From positions 1 to 64,000 of the forward strand of contig JAFRRT010000038.1 of the NCBI GenBank assembly GCA_017427945.1: 64,000 bases of DNA, given 5' to 3'. The translations under genes and the position numbers were made by a program. The notes below the pieces were generated by a model. That model saw only the letters and a list, made by a program, of their open reading frames with translations, did not search any database and was not told where the DNA came from. The DNA comes from Muribaculaceae bacterium. Lineage in GTDB: Bacteria > Bacteroidota > Bacteroidia > Bacteroidales > Muribaculaceae. The number at the start of each line of letters is the position of its first letter. Position 1 is the first letter of the stretch. Of this stretch, positions 16,460-25,885 are shown in pieces.

Positions 16460-18991
16460 ATGAAACTTGACTTAGAGAAAAAATTGATTGGGTCGCTGTC
16501 GCTTGCCGACGTGGTCCACTTTGTGATTGCGGTATTGATATTTGCCGCCATCTCATGGATTTATTTTTATCCCAATGATGTGAACGGTGACGTGCTGCAG
16601 CAACACGATATCATGCAGGGCCTCGCCAACAATCAGGAAATCAACACCATTGAGGCACAGACGGGCGAGAAACCCCTGTGGACCGACGCCTTGTTCGGCG
16701 GTATGCCCACATTCCAGATTTCGCCTGCTTACAAGGGCACAACGATGCTCAAGCCCGCTTCGGCACTCTATCGCTTGTATTTCCCCACGCCTGTGAGCTG
16801 GATTTTTATCCTCATGCTGGGCTTCTTCCTGCTGATGCTGGCGTTTAAGGTCAAGTGGTACTATGCTGTGTTGGGTGCTATTGGGTATGCGTTCTCGAGT
16901 TACTTTTTCATTCTCATGGGCGCGGGCCACATCTGGAAACTCATGGTGCTCGCCTACATCCCGCCCACGCTGGCCGGTATCGTGTGGTGTTATCGCGGCA
17001 AGTATCTGGGCGGTATGGCTGTGGCAGCGTTCTTTGCCGCATTGCAGCTGGCAAGCAACCATGTACAGATGACCTATTACTCGATGTTTATTGTCGTGGC
17101 ACTGGTCATCGCCTACCTGGTCAAAGCTATCATCGACAAGCAGGTGGGACGCTGGTGCATCGCCACTGCTGCACTTGCTGTGGCAGCCGGGCTTGCCCTG
17201 ATGGCCAACTCGCCCAACCTGTACATGACTTATAAATACTCAAAGGAGACCATTCGTGGCGGTCACAGTGAACTCACCCCCACGGGCGAGGAGGCACAGA
17301 ACGCCAAGCCCACTAAGGGCGGTCTGGACAAGGACTACATCACCCAGTGGAGCTATGGCAAGGGTGAGACCTTTACCCTGCTCATCCCCAATGTGAAGGG
17401 TGGTGCTACCATCAAGCCCGAGCATGGTGACAACACAATGCTCTCGCTGGGTGCAACCAGCAAGGCCGAAAAGATGGTGAACACCGGCCAAATGAGCCAG
17501 CAGGATTACCAGATTTTGAGCCAGTTCCCGCAGTACTTTGGCGACCAGCCGATGACCAACGGTCCCGTGTATGTGGGTGCTCTCATTTGTGCCCTGTTCC
17601 TGTTGGGCTGTCTTATCGTCAGGGGACCTGTCAAGTGGGCGTTGCTCATTGTCACCATCATCAGCATCCTGCTTTCGTGGGGTCACAACATGATGTGGCT
17701 CACCGACTGGATGATTGACCACTTCCCCATGTACAATAAGTTCAGAACTGTGGCGTCCATCCTTGTCATTGCCGAGGTGGCGATGCCCATTCTGGCGGTG
17801 CTGGGCCTGCGCGAACTCTTCAAAGAGCCCGACGGATGGCGTAAACATAAAGTGGCTCTGATTGTGAGCTTCGGTCTGTGTGCTGTCATCTGTCTGCTGA
17901 CGGCGTTGGCTCCCGGCATCTTTGGCCACTTCTCGGCCCAGGAGCATGAGCAATTGGTTGCCTCGGGACAAATTCAGCAATATCCCAGTGTTGATGCCGC
18001 CATTGCCGCTGTGCGTGGCGCAATGGTGAGCGGTGATGCTTGGCGCAGCCTGATTGTGCTGCTTATCGGTTTTGCCGTAATCTTCGTTTATCTGAAAGGC
18101 AAACTCAACGAGTTGACCACTGTCCTCATCGTTGCGGGTATTGTGCTGGTCGATATGTATGCTGTAAACAAGCGTTATATCGACAGCGATTCATTCACCT
18201 CTCATTATGACCTGCCTGAGGAATCGTTCACTCCGCGTCCTGCCGACACGCAGATTCTTCAGGACAAGGATATGAATTACCGCGTGATGGATGTGCAACA
18301 CTTTGGTGAGGCTATGCCCAGCTATTTCCACAAGACCGTGGGCGGTTATCACGCTGCCAAGCTGTCGCGTTACAATGACCTGATCAATGTCCAGATTGCC
18401 AAGAACAACATCCAGGTGCTGAATATGCTCAACACCCGCTACGTCATCATCAACGAGACGACTGTACAGCGCAATCCCGATGCACTGGGCAATGCGTGGT
18501 TTGTTGACTCGCTTACCTATGTCGATAACGCTGACCAGGAAATGGCGTTCCTGGATAACTTCAATCCTGCCGTGAGTGCCGTTGCCGATGCCAAGTTCCG
18601 TGAGCAGTTGGGTGAGGCAAAAGCCGCTCAGCCCGGTGATACCATCTACGAGACTGCCTATGCCCCCAACCACTTGACCTACAAGAGCCATAGTGCCGCT
18701 GGCGGTCTGGCAGTCTTCAGCGAGGTGTATTTCCCGTGGGGCTGGAACGTGACCATCGACGGCAAGCCTGTGGAGATGGGTCGCGTGAACTATGTGCTGC
18801 GTGCCCTGCAAGTACCTGCCGGCGATCATGAAATCGACTTCAAGTTTGCTCCCAGCGAGGTGAACAAGACGCAGACGTGGGCCACCGTGTCGGTGATCAT
18901 CATCTATCTGTTGTTGCTCTTGGCGTTGAACTATGTCCTGTTCGGTGACAAGTTCCGCAAGAAAAATGCAGAGCAACAGTTAGAAGAGTAG
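16460..18991 (+). CDS. YfhO-family polytopic membrane protein
   Basis: 843 residues from the ATG at 16460 (MKLDLEKKLIG). The first 550 residues contain about a dozen membrane helices, and the last helix lies at about 815-838. Between them is a large soluble, probably extracytoplasmic, domain (about 590-810). The N-terminal loop WTDALFGGMPTF is typical of YfhO proteins, which are distant relatives of GT-C glycosyltransferases such as lipid-linked sugar transferases acting on lipoteichoic acid or membrane glycolipids. The substrate in Bacteroidetes is not established. The gene is followed after 23 bases by a methyltransferase-like gene, suggesting co-transcription. Confidence 0.8.
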   Translation: MKLDLEKKLIGSLSLADVVHFVIAVLIFAAISWIYFYPNDVNGDVLQQHDIMQGLANNQEINTIEAQTGEKPLWTDALFGGMPTFQISPAYKGTTMLKPASALYRLYFPTPVSWIFILMLGFFLLMLAFKVKWYYAVLGAIGYAFSSYFFILMGAGHIWKLMVLAYIPPTLAGIVWCYRGKYLGGMAVAAFFAALQLASNHVQMTYYSMFIVVALVIAYLVKAIIDKQVGRWCIATAALAVAAGLALMANSPNLYMTYKYSKETIRGGHSELTPTGEEAQNAKPTKGGLDKDYITQWSYGKGETFTLLIPNVKGGATIKPEHGDNTMLSLGATSKAEKMVNTGQMSQQDYQILSQFPQYFGDQPMTNGPVYVGALICALFLLGCLIVRGPVKWALLIVTIISILLSWGHNMMWLTDWMIDHFPMYNKFRTVASILVIAEVAMPILAVLGLRELFKEPDGWRKHKVALIVSFGLCAVICLLTALAPGIFGHFSAQEHEQLVASGQIQQYPSVDAAIAAVRGAMVSGDAWRSLIVLLIGFAVIFVYLKGKLNELTTVLIVAGIVLVDMYAVNKRYIDSDSFTSHYDLPEESFTPRPADTQILQDKDMNYRVMDVQHFGEAMPSYFHKTVGGYHAAKLSRYNDLINVQIAKNNIQVLNMLNTRYVIINETTVQRNPDALGNAWFVDSLTYVDNADQEMAFLDNFNPAVSAVADAKFREQLGEAKAAQPGDTIYETAYAPNHLTYKSHSAAGGLAVFSEVYFPWGWNVTIDGKPVEMGRVNYVLRALQVPAGDHEIDFKFAPSEVNKTQTWATVSVIIIYLLLLLALNYVLFGDKFRKKNAEQQLEE

Positions 18992-19014
18992 AACTGATAG
19001 TATACTTCGGTTGA

Positions 19015-19707
19015 TTGAAACGTTGGAAGAGATATATGAGTGCTTGGAGCCGCCACCACCGCAGTGGCGGCTTCGGCATACATTCACCCTATGCATACAG
19101 GTTTGTGAGAACGGTGCTTCGTGAACGCAAGCATTACTATGCCTATCAGGGCATGGGTGAACTGATTTCAACCGTCAAGCAAAACACCACTTCCGGCCAG
19201 CGCCGCGAGATGGACCTCCTCAGCCAGCGTGAGGCGCGGCTGCTGTTCAGGGTGACTAATTTCTTTAATCCTCAGCATATCCTGCAAATAGGTGCCGCCA
19301 CAGGCATTGAAAGTGTCGCTATGCTCGAGGTGAATAGCGAAAGCCGCTTGTGGCTATATGACCCAAACATCGAGCACAATGCCCTTGCCGTGCGTGTGCT
19401 GCAAAGACAAATGAATAGGGTAGCGTGCTATGATGATGCACAAGTGGCAGCCGAGGAGTTTCTGCAGGCCGCAGGGGAACGTATGGCACTGGTCAACGTT
19501 ACCGTCGAGGAAGCCGTGTTGAAACGTCTGCTGGATGCTGGTGCGGTTGTTATATTGCGCAATATGCATCGTGATGAGGCGATGTGGACGCTGTTTGAGG
19601 CCTGTTGTGATTACATGCCGATGGGACAGACCTATACCAACGGAAAAACCGCCATCCTTAACCCGAATCCCAAACTGCAACGCGAGGATTTTCTCCTTTG
19701 GTTATAG
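19015..19707 (+). CDS. Class I SAM-dependent methyltransferase-like protein
   Basis: 230 residues if translation begins at the TTG at 19015; the first ATG at 19036 would give 223. I prefer the TTG because the basic stretch KRWKRYMSAW precedes RHHRSGGFGIHSPYAYRFV, a segment typical of a Bacteroidetes methyltransferase family. Residues 80-125 resemble a Rossmann-type motif (ILQIGAATGIESVAM, LWLYDP), but the canonical GxGxG is only partly kept. It lies just downstream of the YfhO gene. Substrate unknown. Loss of some SAM-binding glycines means catalytic activity is not certain. It converges with a CotH gene with only 40 bases between stops and no clear terminator. Confidence 0.6.
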   Translation: MKRWKRYMSAWSRHHRSGGFGIHSPYAYRFVRTVLRERKHYYAYQGMGELISTVKQNTTSGQRREMDLLSQREARLLFRVTNFFNPQHILQIGAATGIESVAMLEVNSESRLWLYDPNIEHNALAVRVLQRQMNRVACYDDAQVAAEEFLQAAGERMALVNVTVEEAVLKRLLDAGAVVILRNMHRDEAMWTLFEACCDYMPMGQTYTNGKTAILNPNPKLQREDFLLWL

Positions 19708-19747
19708 TAAAGGAGAATTACATCAAAGAACCAATCCTCTAATAGCG

Positions 19748-21625
19748 TTAATTACCCAAGAGGAAGTCGATGATTGAAGTCAAATCACTGATACTGATTT
19801 TGCCGTCTTCGTTGAAGTCGGCCCCTATATTAATGTCATCGATACTGCCAAGCATGTAATCAATCAGAGTGGTGACATCGATGATGGAAACGATGCCGTC
19901 ACCGTTTGCGTCACCCAGTATAACATCGCCGGGATATTCCAGCTTGTTGTCCATCCATTCAAAGCGCTCCCTGATGAAGCGGCGCACATTCTCGACTTCG
20001 GCACTGTAGCTGCCCCAGACTACGGGATTTTGTTGCACTGCCTGATTCATGATTGTCCATCGCTTGAAATTCAATGTCTGGGCTTGGTCCAGCAATATTT
20101 CGAGCGAGTCAAGATAGGCTATCATGGCATCGGCATTAAAACCGTGGCGGCGTGCATGGCACCAGATGCTTTTTAGCTGTTGTTGCACTTCGGGGTCATC
20201 GACTATGAGCTCATCGACAAAGTTGCGCATATTGCCGCAATAGCTGCCTGTGGTGCGGTAGATGTAGTCGTCATTATCGTTGATGGGATAGGTGCGTACA
20301 TCATTTTCGAAAGCCAGGTCAAAGTCCCACACGGGGCCGGTATAGATGGTGTCGTTATTACGCTGTTTATACATGTAAGTGCACCAGAATGTATCGGTGT
20401 TGCCTGATAGCTCGCCCACGATGAAATAGCGCAAGAAGGTGTTCATGTCAAGATACTCTTTCTTGTTAGCCTCCATCTGGTTGAAGTGGTTTCTGATGTA
20501 CTCAGATTGTTCAGGTGTTATCTCATCATCGTCGGGTGATTTGATGGTAACATAATTGTTGTCTTGAGATATGAACCAAGAGGTTTCCCCATAGGCATAA
20601 GCGTCAATTTCAAATAGATAACCGCCTGTAAGGGCGATACCGCTGATGTCTGCTGGCGTCATTTCGGTGATGTTCACACGGTTTTTGTTTACCTCCACTT
20701 GGTCGCACAGTTGGTAGCAGCCCTTGTATTCGCCGTTGAGTATCACATCAACTGGAGTGCAATAGGGGGTGTAAGGCATATTCAACAAGCGGCTGAGCTC
20801 AAAGGCGAGCATGTTTCGCATCAGTGTTTTGTCGCCATAGTTGGGAATCAATGTCCATTTTTTTGCTTTGGCAGGAGCACCAAGCACTTGTTGCTTGGAG
20901 TCAAACTTGATGCGGTAAGGACGTTTGGGAAAAGAGAGAGAACCGTTACCGCGTTCACGTATGTTGCCAGGACCCGTCAGCAGTGCAACGTGTCCGTTGT
21001 CGCCCAGGATGGTCAACTCTGCTACGATTGGCGTTATTTTGTCGTGAGGGATTTCTCCGTTCAGTGTGTGGATGGTCACCACGGGCAAATTAGTCATGCG
21101 GTAGAATTTTGTATTGGTGCCTGTACCTGCGCGACCATAGAATTCCAGTTCGGCAATGTTACAATGCGCATTGCTGGGGCCCACATAGCGCACATAACGG
21201 AAGCCTTTGCTGCATCGCACATTGGCATGAGACATCTTCAACGCGCCGCCTGTAGAGGTAATCATATACAAGGGGACAGCATCCATGAAGTCTTCTCTGT
21301 TAGCTCCCTCAAAGATACCCAGCACAACATTTTGGGGTCCTGAAGCGTTATTGCGCGGCATCCAGCCCACAATAGTGATGATGTGGGGAGAACCCAGGTC
21401 AAGCCCTGCCCAAGTATAACTGCTTTCATAACCGGCGAAGAACGTGTTGGGGTCACCGTCGAACGCATCAGCTATAGTGTTGACGGTAGTAGAACTGCTG
21501 TTTGTGCTGTAATTATAGGACAACTCGGTCCCAATAATGGTCCCTGTAAGTTTCTCGTCGGCCAGGATGCTCGAGGTGCTTAAGATGCCCAAGAGTAAAA
21601 ACAATATGATTCTATTGATTTTCAT
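19748..21625 (-). CDS. Secreted CotH kinase-like protein with discoidin-like N-terminus and C-terminal dockerin
   Basis: 625 residues from the ATG at 21625 (MKINRIILFLLLGILS), which gives a good signal peptide; an upstream in-frame ATG would not. Residues about 30-167 look like an F5/8 type C (discoidin) carbohydrate-binding fold (AFDGDPNTFF, WAGLDLGSPHIITIVGW, ELEFYG). Residues about 180-530 are the CotH domain with the metal-binding WDFD motif (GPVWDFDLAFEND). Residues 566-625 form a dockerin-like pair (DANGDGIVSIIDV, DFNEDGKISISDL). CotH proteins of spore formers are atypical kinases phosphorylating secreted proteins. Here the partner is unknown. A -7 box TACCTTTG lies at 21725-21718. Confidence 0.85.
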   Translation of the reverse strand: MKINRIILFLLLGILSTSSILADEKLTGTIIGTELSYNYSTNSSSTTVNTIADAFDGDPNTFFAGYESSYTWAGLDLGSPHIITIVGWMPRNNASGPQNVVLGIFEGANREDFMDAVPLYMITSTGGALKMSHANVRCSKGFRYVRYVGPSNAHCNIAELEFYGRAGTGTNTKFYRMTNLPVVTIHTLNGEIPHDKITPIVAELTILGDNGHVALLTGPGNIRERGNGSLSFPKRPYRIKFDSKQQVLGAPAKAKKWTLIPNYGDKTLMRNMLAFELSRLLNMPYTPYCTPVDVILNGEYKGCYQLCDQVEVNKNRVNITEMTPADISGIALTGGYLFEIDAYAYGETSWFISQDNNYVTIKSPDDDEITPEQSEYIRNHFNQMEANKKEYLDMNTFLRYFIVGELSGNTDTFWCTYMYKQRNNDTIYTGPVWDFDLAFENDVRTYPINDNDDYIYRTTGSYCGNMRNFVDELIVDDPEVQQQLKSIWCHARRHGFNADAMIAYLDSLEILLDQAQTLNFKRWTIMNQAVQQNPVVWGSYSAEVENVRRFIRERFEWMDNKLEYPGDVILGDANGDGIVSIIDVTTLIDYMLGSIDDINIGADFNEDGKISISDLTSIIDFLLGN

Positions 21626-21819
21626 ATACAACGATAAGCAATATGGCGGGTATTCATGCCATTTGCACAAGGGGTGACAATAGGGTGATACACGCAACTA
21701 GGGTTAAATGAATGTTGCAAAGGTATTAAATATTAATCAAATACAAAACAGTAGGTATAATGAATTTTTCTATAGGGCCGTTATGAATATGTTGATGTGC
21801 CATTGGATAAAGGAACAAA

Positions 21820-21856
21820 AACAAAACCGCCTTAGCCTTGATTGGCTCGGGCGGTT
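21820..21856 (-). terminator. Terminator of the FKBP cluster
   Basis: AACCGCC-GAGCC stem pairing with GGCT-GGGCGGTT; on the minus strand the stem is followed by TTTTGTTTTTG. It lies directly downstream of the last FKBP gene. Confidence 0.8.
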
Positions 21857-21882
21857 CATGTCATTTGTTATGTCTCATTTGA

Positions 21883-22779
21883 TTACTTAACGGGACGCGG
21901 GGGACGGGGTGCGCCGGGGCGGGGAGCACCGGGACGGGGACCTGCGGGCTTGGCATCGTCAACACCGAGGGTCTCAATGTCGAAAATCAGGGTCTCGTTG
22001 GGCTCAATGCCGCGGTTGCCCTGAGGACCGTAAGCGAGTTCACCGGGGATAACCACGGTAACCTTGCTGCCGGGCTTCATGAGCTGAATCATCTCGGCGA
22101 AGCCGGGGATGACTTGCTTGAGGTTGAAGGGCACGGGCTGCTCACCACTCTTGTCAAATACGCTATCGTTGAGGTGACGGCCTACGTAGTTCACTTTTAC
22201 TACGTCACTGTCGCTGAAGTTCTTACCCTCGCCCTCGGTAATCACCTTATAGGCGATACCGCTCTTGGTAAAGGTGTAGCTCTTGTCATTTTTCAGCTTA
22301 GCCATGTACTCCTCGCCAGCCTTCTTGTTGGCGATGGCCTTGGGTGACTGTTCCATAGCCTTGTTGAGCAGGGGCTCAATCTTGCTCTGGAGAGCCATCA
22401 AGTCTTCCTGACCCACGGGAGTGGTCTTCAACAGACCTTCACGCAGGTGCTTCATGAACAGGCTCTTGTTGATAGGCATACCACACTGCTGCTCGATGCC
22501 GGCATAAAGCTGGGCAATCTGCATACCCATCTGGAGACCCTGCATGAAAGCCTTGCTGGTGTCGGCGTTAGCGATGTACTCCATACCCTTGAGGGCCTGT
22601 TCCATGTTGATGGTGGAGTCCATAGCGCGCATCTGCTGACCCATACCAGCGCCATAGAGGTCACCGAAAGCGATGCTCAGCGAGTCCATAGCCTCACTGC
22701 TGCCAACTGACTTGCTGTTGCAGCCTGCAAAACCAGCCAAAAGGAGACCGGCTACTGCAAATGCTAAAATCTTCTTCAT
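21883..22779 (-). CDS. Lipoprotein FKBP-type peptidyl-prolyl isomerase (Mip/FkpA-like)
   Basis: 298 residues. Signal peptide with lipobox LAGFAGC, so it is probably an envelope lipoprotein. Residues about 27-150 are the helical dimerisation domain of FkpA/Mip proteins (SLSIAFGDLYGAGMGQQM, NKKAGEEYMAKLK). The FKBP catalytic domain is at about 160-272 (VVKVNYVGRHLNDSVFDKS, VIPGFAEMIQLM, LAYGPQGN). The C-terminus is an unusual Pro-rich tail (GPRPGAPRPGAPRPPRP) of about 25 residues. It catalyses cis-trans isomerisation of prolyl bonds during folding of exported proteins. Third gene of a three-FKBP run, 54 bases after the second; terminator follows. Confidence 0.9.
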   Translation of the reverse strand: MKKILAFAVAGLLLAGFAGCNSKSVGSSEAMDSLSIAFGDLYGAGMGQQMRAMDSTINMEQALKGMEYIANADTSKAFMQGLQMGMQIAQLYAGIEQQCGMPINKSLFMKHLREGLLKTTPVGQEDLMALQSKIEPLLNKAMEQSPKAIANKKAGEEYMAKLKNDKSYTFTKSGIAYKVITEGEGKNFSDSDVVKVNYVGRHLNDSVFDKSGEQPVPFNLKQVIPGFAEMIQLMKPGSKVTVVIPGELAYGPQGNRGIEPNETLIFDIETLGVDDAKPAGPRPGAPRPGAPRPPRPVK

Positions 22780-22833
22780 AATAATAAAACTTGTTTTAAA
22801 AAATGAATTGAATGTTGATATATAAAATGTTTG

Positions 22834-23355
22834 TTAGTTATTCTTCTCTACCTTGAGCAACTGCACGTCAAAGATGAGGGTGGAGTTGGGCAGAATCTGG
22901 TCGCCAGCGCCCTTGGAACCATAGGCCAGCTCGCTGGGGATGAAAAGCCTGTACTCCGAGCCTTCGCTCATGAGCTGCAGACCCTCGGTCCAACCGGGGA
23001 TGACTTTGTCCAGGGGGAAGGTTGCGGGCTCACCACGCTCGACGCTGCTGTCAAACACGGTGCCGTCAAGCAGTCGGCCGGTGTAGTGTACGGTCACCAT
23101 GTCGGTGGGACCGGGCTTGGCACCGGTGCCTTCTTTCAATACCATGTATTGCAGGCCGCTCTTGGTTTGAACGACGCTGTCGTTCTTGGCGTTCTGCTCT
23201 AGGAACTCACGGCCCAGCTCTTTATTGTCCTTGATCTGCTGGCCATAATCAGGGGTAGCCTGCTCGGTTGTTTCCTCGTTAGATGTGTTGTTGCTGCAGC
23301 TTGCCATGCCCATGAAGAACAGGGCAGCCATTGCAATCACAAATACCTTTTTCAT
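22834..23355 (-). CDS. Lipoprotein FKBP-type peptidyl-prolyl isomerase
   Basis: 173 residues. Signal peptide with lipobox GMASC. A short spacer and a remnant of the dimerisation helix (GREFLEQNAKNDSV) lead to a single FKBP domain at about 70-170. Active-site features are kept: VHYTGRLLDGTVFDSS, VIPGWTEGLQLM and LAYGSKGAG. The protein should act in the periplasm or at the inner leaflet of the outer membrane as a folding catalyst. It is the middle gene of the cluster, 26 bases after the third paralogue's stop, and shares more than half of its FKBP residues with that neighbour, pointing to local gene duplication. Confidence 0.9.
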   Translation of the reverse strand: MKKVFVIAMAALFFMGMASCSNNTSNEETTEQATPDYGQQIKDNKELGREFLEQNAKNDSVVQTKSGLQYMVLKEGTGAKPGPTDMVTVHYTGRLLDGTVFDSSVERGEPATFPLDKVIPGWTEGLQLMSEGSEYRLFIPSELAYGSKGAGDQILPNSTLIFDVQLLKVEKNN

Positions 23356-23381
23356 TGTATGAATTATTGAATAGTTGTAGT

Positions 23382-23972
23382 TTAGTTCTTCTTTTCCACC
23401 TTGAGCAACTGCACGTCAAAGATAAGGGTGGAGTTGGGTTGGATGGGGCCAGTGCCGTGAGGACCGTAGGCGAGGTTGGAGGGGATGAACAGCCTGTAGG
23501 CAGCGCCCTCGCGCATCAGTTGCAGACCTTCTACCCAGCCGGGAATCACCTGACCAACGGCGAAAGTGGCGGGCTCGCCACGCTCTACGCTGCTGTCAAA
23601 TACGGTGCCGTCAATCAGCTTGCCGGTATAGTGTACAGTAACCACGTCGTTGGGGCCGGGCTGGAGGCCGTCGCCCTCTTTCACAACCTGGTACTGCAGA
23701 CCGCTGGCGGTAACCTTCACGCCCTCGACGTCCTTGTTCTTCTCGAGGTATTCGCGACCCAGACGCTCGTTCTGCTCAGCGCCTTGTTTCTCCAAATTGG
23801 TGAAATACTCAGTGACAATCTGCTTTGCCTCGTCAAAGGTCATCTTCTGCTCTGCGCCTTCAAATACGGCACGCAAGCCATCGGCAAAGTCGTTGATATT
23901 CAGTTCTCTGATGCCTGAGCCAATGAAGTTTCCTCCCATGCTCAAGCCCAATGCGTAACTCAATTTATCCAT
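23382..23972 (-). CDS. FKBP-type peptidyl-prolyl isomerase without signal peptide (FklB-like)
   Basis: 196 residues. It starts MDKLSYALGLSMGGNF with the N-terminal dimerisation helices of FklB/Mip (about 1-80: ADGLRAVFEG, MTFDEAKQIVTEYF). The FKBP domain occupies about 95-193 (VHYTGKLIDGTVFDSS, VIPGWVEGLQLM, LAYGPHGTG). Without a signal peptide it should be cytoplasmic, unlike its two lipoprotein neighbours. It is the first gene of the cluster, with a -7 box TATCTTTG at 24012-24005 about 33 bases before the ATG. The sirtuin gene diverges from the same region, so the two promoters are within 60 bases of each other. Confidence 0.92.
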   Translation of the reverse strand: MDKLSYALGLSMGGNFIGSGIRELNINDFADGLRAVFEGAEQKMTFDEAKQIVTEYFTNLEKQGAEQNERLGREYLEKNKDVEGVKVTASGLQYQVVKEGDGLQPGPNDVVTVHYTGKLIDGTVFDSSVERGEPATFAVGQVIPGWVEGLQLMREGAAYRLFIPSNLAYGPHGTGPIQPNSTLIFDVQLLKVEKKN

Positions 23973-24117
23973 TGAAAAATCATTCTTTTTTGTAAAAAAC
24001 GGTGCAAAGATAGTGATTTATGTGATTGGGGTGTGCGTTTTTGGAAAAATTTTACTATTTTTGCTATCACATTATACTATTACACCTTTTCGTCAACCCA
24101 AAAAGTGCTCAATGACT

Positions 24118-24825
24118 ATGAATAAGAAAAAATTAGTGATTTCGTCAGGTGCCGGCATCAGCGCCGAGAGTGGCATCAAGACCTTTCGTGATGCCGATGG
24201 ACTGTGGGAGAATTATCCCGTGATGGAAGTGGCGAGCCACGAGGGCTTCCTGCGCAACCCTGCGCTCATACACAAGTTCTATAACGAGAGGCGTGAGCAG
24301 TTGATCAACGCCCAGCCCAATGCCGCCCATCTGGGACTGGTGGAACTGGAAAAGGACTTTGACGTGCGTGTCATCACTCAAAACGTTGATGACCTGCACG
24401 AGCGCGCCGGCAGCACCAACGTGCTGCACTTGCATGGCGAGTTGATGAAGGTGCGTTCACTCAGGCACGAGGAGCGTGAGTATGTCCTGCCGTGTGACCA
24501 GTTGACCGACAAGGGGTTAGTGACCAGCGTGGATACGCGCGACCCCTACGATGACCCTGTAAGACCACACATCGTGTTCTTTGGCGAAGCCGTACCTAAT
24601 ATGGAGGCCGCCGCCCAGCTGGCGCATGACGCCGACATCTTTGTTGTCATCGGCACCTCGCTGGTGGTGTATCCTGCAGCGGCCCTCATCCAGTATGTGA
24701 AACGCGGTGTGCCCATCTACTACATTGATCCCAAGCCCGCCTCTGTACCCGACTGGGTACACGTTATCCAGAAGCCCGCAACCCAAGGTGTTGCCGACCT
24801 CATCGACATCCTGCGCAAGGGCTGA
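24118..24825 (+). CDS. Sir2-family NAD-dependent protein deacylase lacking zinc cysteines
   Basis: 235 residues from MNKKK (24118); an ATG at 24112 (MTMNKKK) is equally possible. The NAD-binding GAGISAESGIKTFRD lies at 11-25, TQNVDDLH at 87-94 and the catalytic His106 in HLHGEL. GTSLVVYPAA near 175 completes the Rossmann signature. It would remove acyl groups from lysines using NAD. The four-cysteine zinc site normally following HGEL is absent: only one cysteine (YVLPCDQ) occurs in that stretch. Most sirtuins need zinc for structure, so this is a notable deviation, seen also, as far as I recall, in some Bacteroidetes homologues. Own promoter box TATTTTTG at 24056-24063. Confidence 0.88.
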   Translation: MNKKKLVISSGAGISAESGIKTFRDADGLWENYPVMEVASHEGFLRNPALIHKFYNERREQLINAQPNAAHLGLVELEKDFDVRVITQNVDDLHERAGSTNVLHLHGELMKVRSLRHEEREYVLPCDQLTDKGLVTSVDTRDPYDDPVRPHIVFFGEAVPNMEAAAQLAHDADIFVVIGTSLVVYPAAALIQYVKRGVPIYYIDPKPASVPDWVHVIQKPATQGVADLIDILRKG

Positions 24826-24852
24826 AAACGAAGCCCTTCATGTTAAATGCTT

Positions 24853-24900
24853 AAACCACGAGTTGCGCCAACAAACAATTGGTGCAACTCGTGGTTTTTA
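24853..24900. terminator. Bidirectional terminator
   Basis: Perfect 14-base arms AAACCACGAGTTGC / GCAACTCGTGGTTT around an 17-base AT-rich loop, followed by TTTTA. Serves the sirtuin gene and the convergent LytTR gene. Confidence 0.8.
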
Positions 24901-24947
24901 AATACTTTGCTTTTTGCCTAAATCACTGCAATGAGTATCTCAAGGGC

Positions 24948-25877
24948 TTAGACGCCCTTGATGGCTTCCTTGACTTGGGCCATATTGCTGCGCGAGACGG
25001 GGATAGCGTCGTGACAGTGTTTCATGAGCAACTGCATGGTGCCCGATTTGGAGATGATTTCCTCCACTTGTCCCAAGTTGACCAGGAATGCGCGGTGACA
25101 GCGCACAATCATAGGATAGTCGCTCAGGTCACTCTCCATCTGCTTGGAGGTGGCGCGCAGCATGTCGTTGTGCACTTGCCCATCACACATCTGATAGACC
25201 TTCACATAGTTACCCACCGCCTCGATATACAGCAGGTCGGAAATCCGCACCGTTACGGTTTCGCTGGTCGTGCCCGTCAGCGTGATGGTTGACGGGGCTG
25301 GTGCTTCATCAGTTGGCATGTGCTCTATCGTAGTTCCCTCATTTTCCAAGGCCGTTTCGGCAATCTGTACGCGACGCTCGGTTTTCTCTTGCAGTTGCTG
25401 CAACCGTTCGTTCAACAGGCGGGTTTCTTCGAGTTCGGCTGCCAGGTAGCGGCTACGGAACTTGAAGCGCCAGTAAAGTCCGATGGCGAAGGAGCAGAAG
25501 GCAATGATAAGCAGCGTTTCAAAGAAGTTGCTCCAACTGAGCACGTTACCTTCTACCAAGTCACTCATCACGAAATGGCGGTACAGGCATATTGCCAGTG
25601 AAACCAGCGGGGTGTTGATGAGTTGGAACCACAGGTTGCGTTTGATGATGTAATTGACACCATGATCATAGGACCTGGGTTTCTTGACAATATACTTCAA
25701 GATGCCTTCAGTTACGATACAACAGCCAAAACCCAACGCACCGATAGCCAACAGGTGGACGTAGGCCATCCACTGCCATGCCTCCAGCCCGAAAGGCTTG
25801 AAAATCGCAATCGCCAGCACCGTGAAAACGGTGCTGATGACGCGTGTCCTGATAGTATCTTTTTGTCCTTGACTCAT
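24948..25877 (-). CDS. Membrane-anchored LytTR-family transcriptional regulator
   Basis: 309 residues. Four hydrophobic segments at about 14-34, 40-62, 84-106 and 115-138 place the N-terminal half in the membrane. A Glu/Leu-rich coiled coil (ELEETRLLNERLQQLQEKTERR) spans about 145-172. The C-terminal LytTR DNA-binding domain is at about 205-305 (LLYIEAVGNYVKVY, IVRCHRAFLVNLGQVEEI, IPVSRSNMAQVK). There is no receiver domain, so it is not a classic response regulator; a direct membrane-sensing mode is likely. The promoter sits in a tandemly duplicated 80-base repeat. Targets unknown; the divergent LiaF-like/OMP operon is the nearest candidate. Confidence 0.85.
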   Translation of the reverse strand: MSQGQKDTIRTRVISTVFTVLAIAIFKPFGLEAWQWMAYVHLLAIGALGFGCCIVTEGILKYIVKKPRSYDHGVNYIIKRNLWFQLINTPLVSLAICLYRHFVMSDLVEGNVLSWSNFFETLLIIAFCSFAIGLYWRFKFRSRYLAAELEETRLLNERLQQLQEKTERRVQIAETALENEGTTIEHMPTDEAPAPSTITLTGTTSETVTVRISDLLYIEAVGNYVKVYQMCDGQVHNDMLRATSKQMESDLSDYPMIVRCHRAFLVNLGQVEEIISKSGTMQLLMKHCHDAIPVSRSNMAQVKEAIKGV

Positions 25878-25885
25878 ACGGCCGA

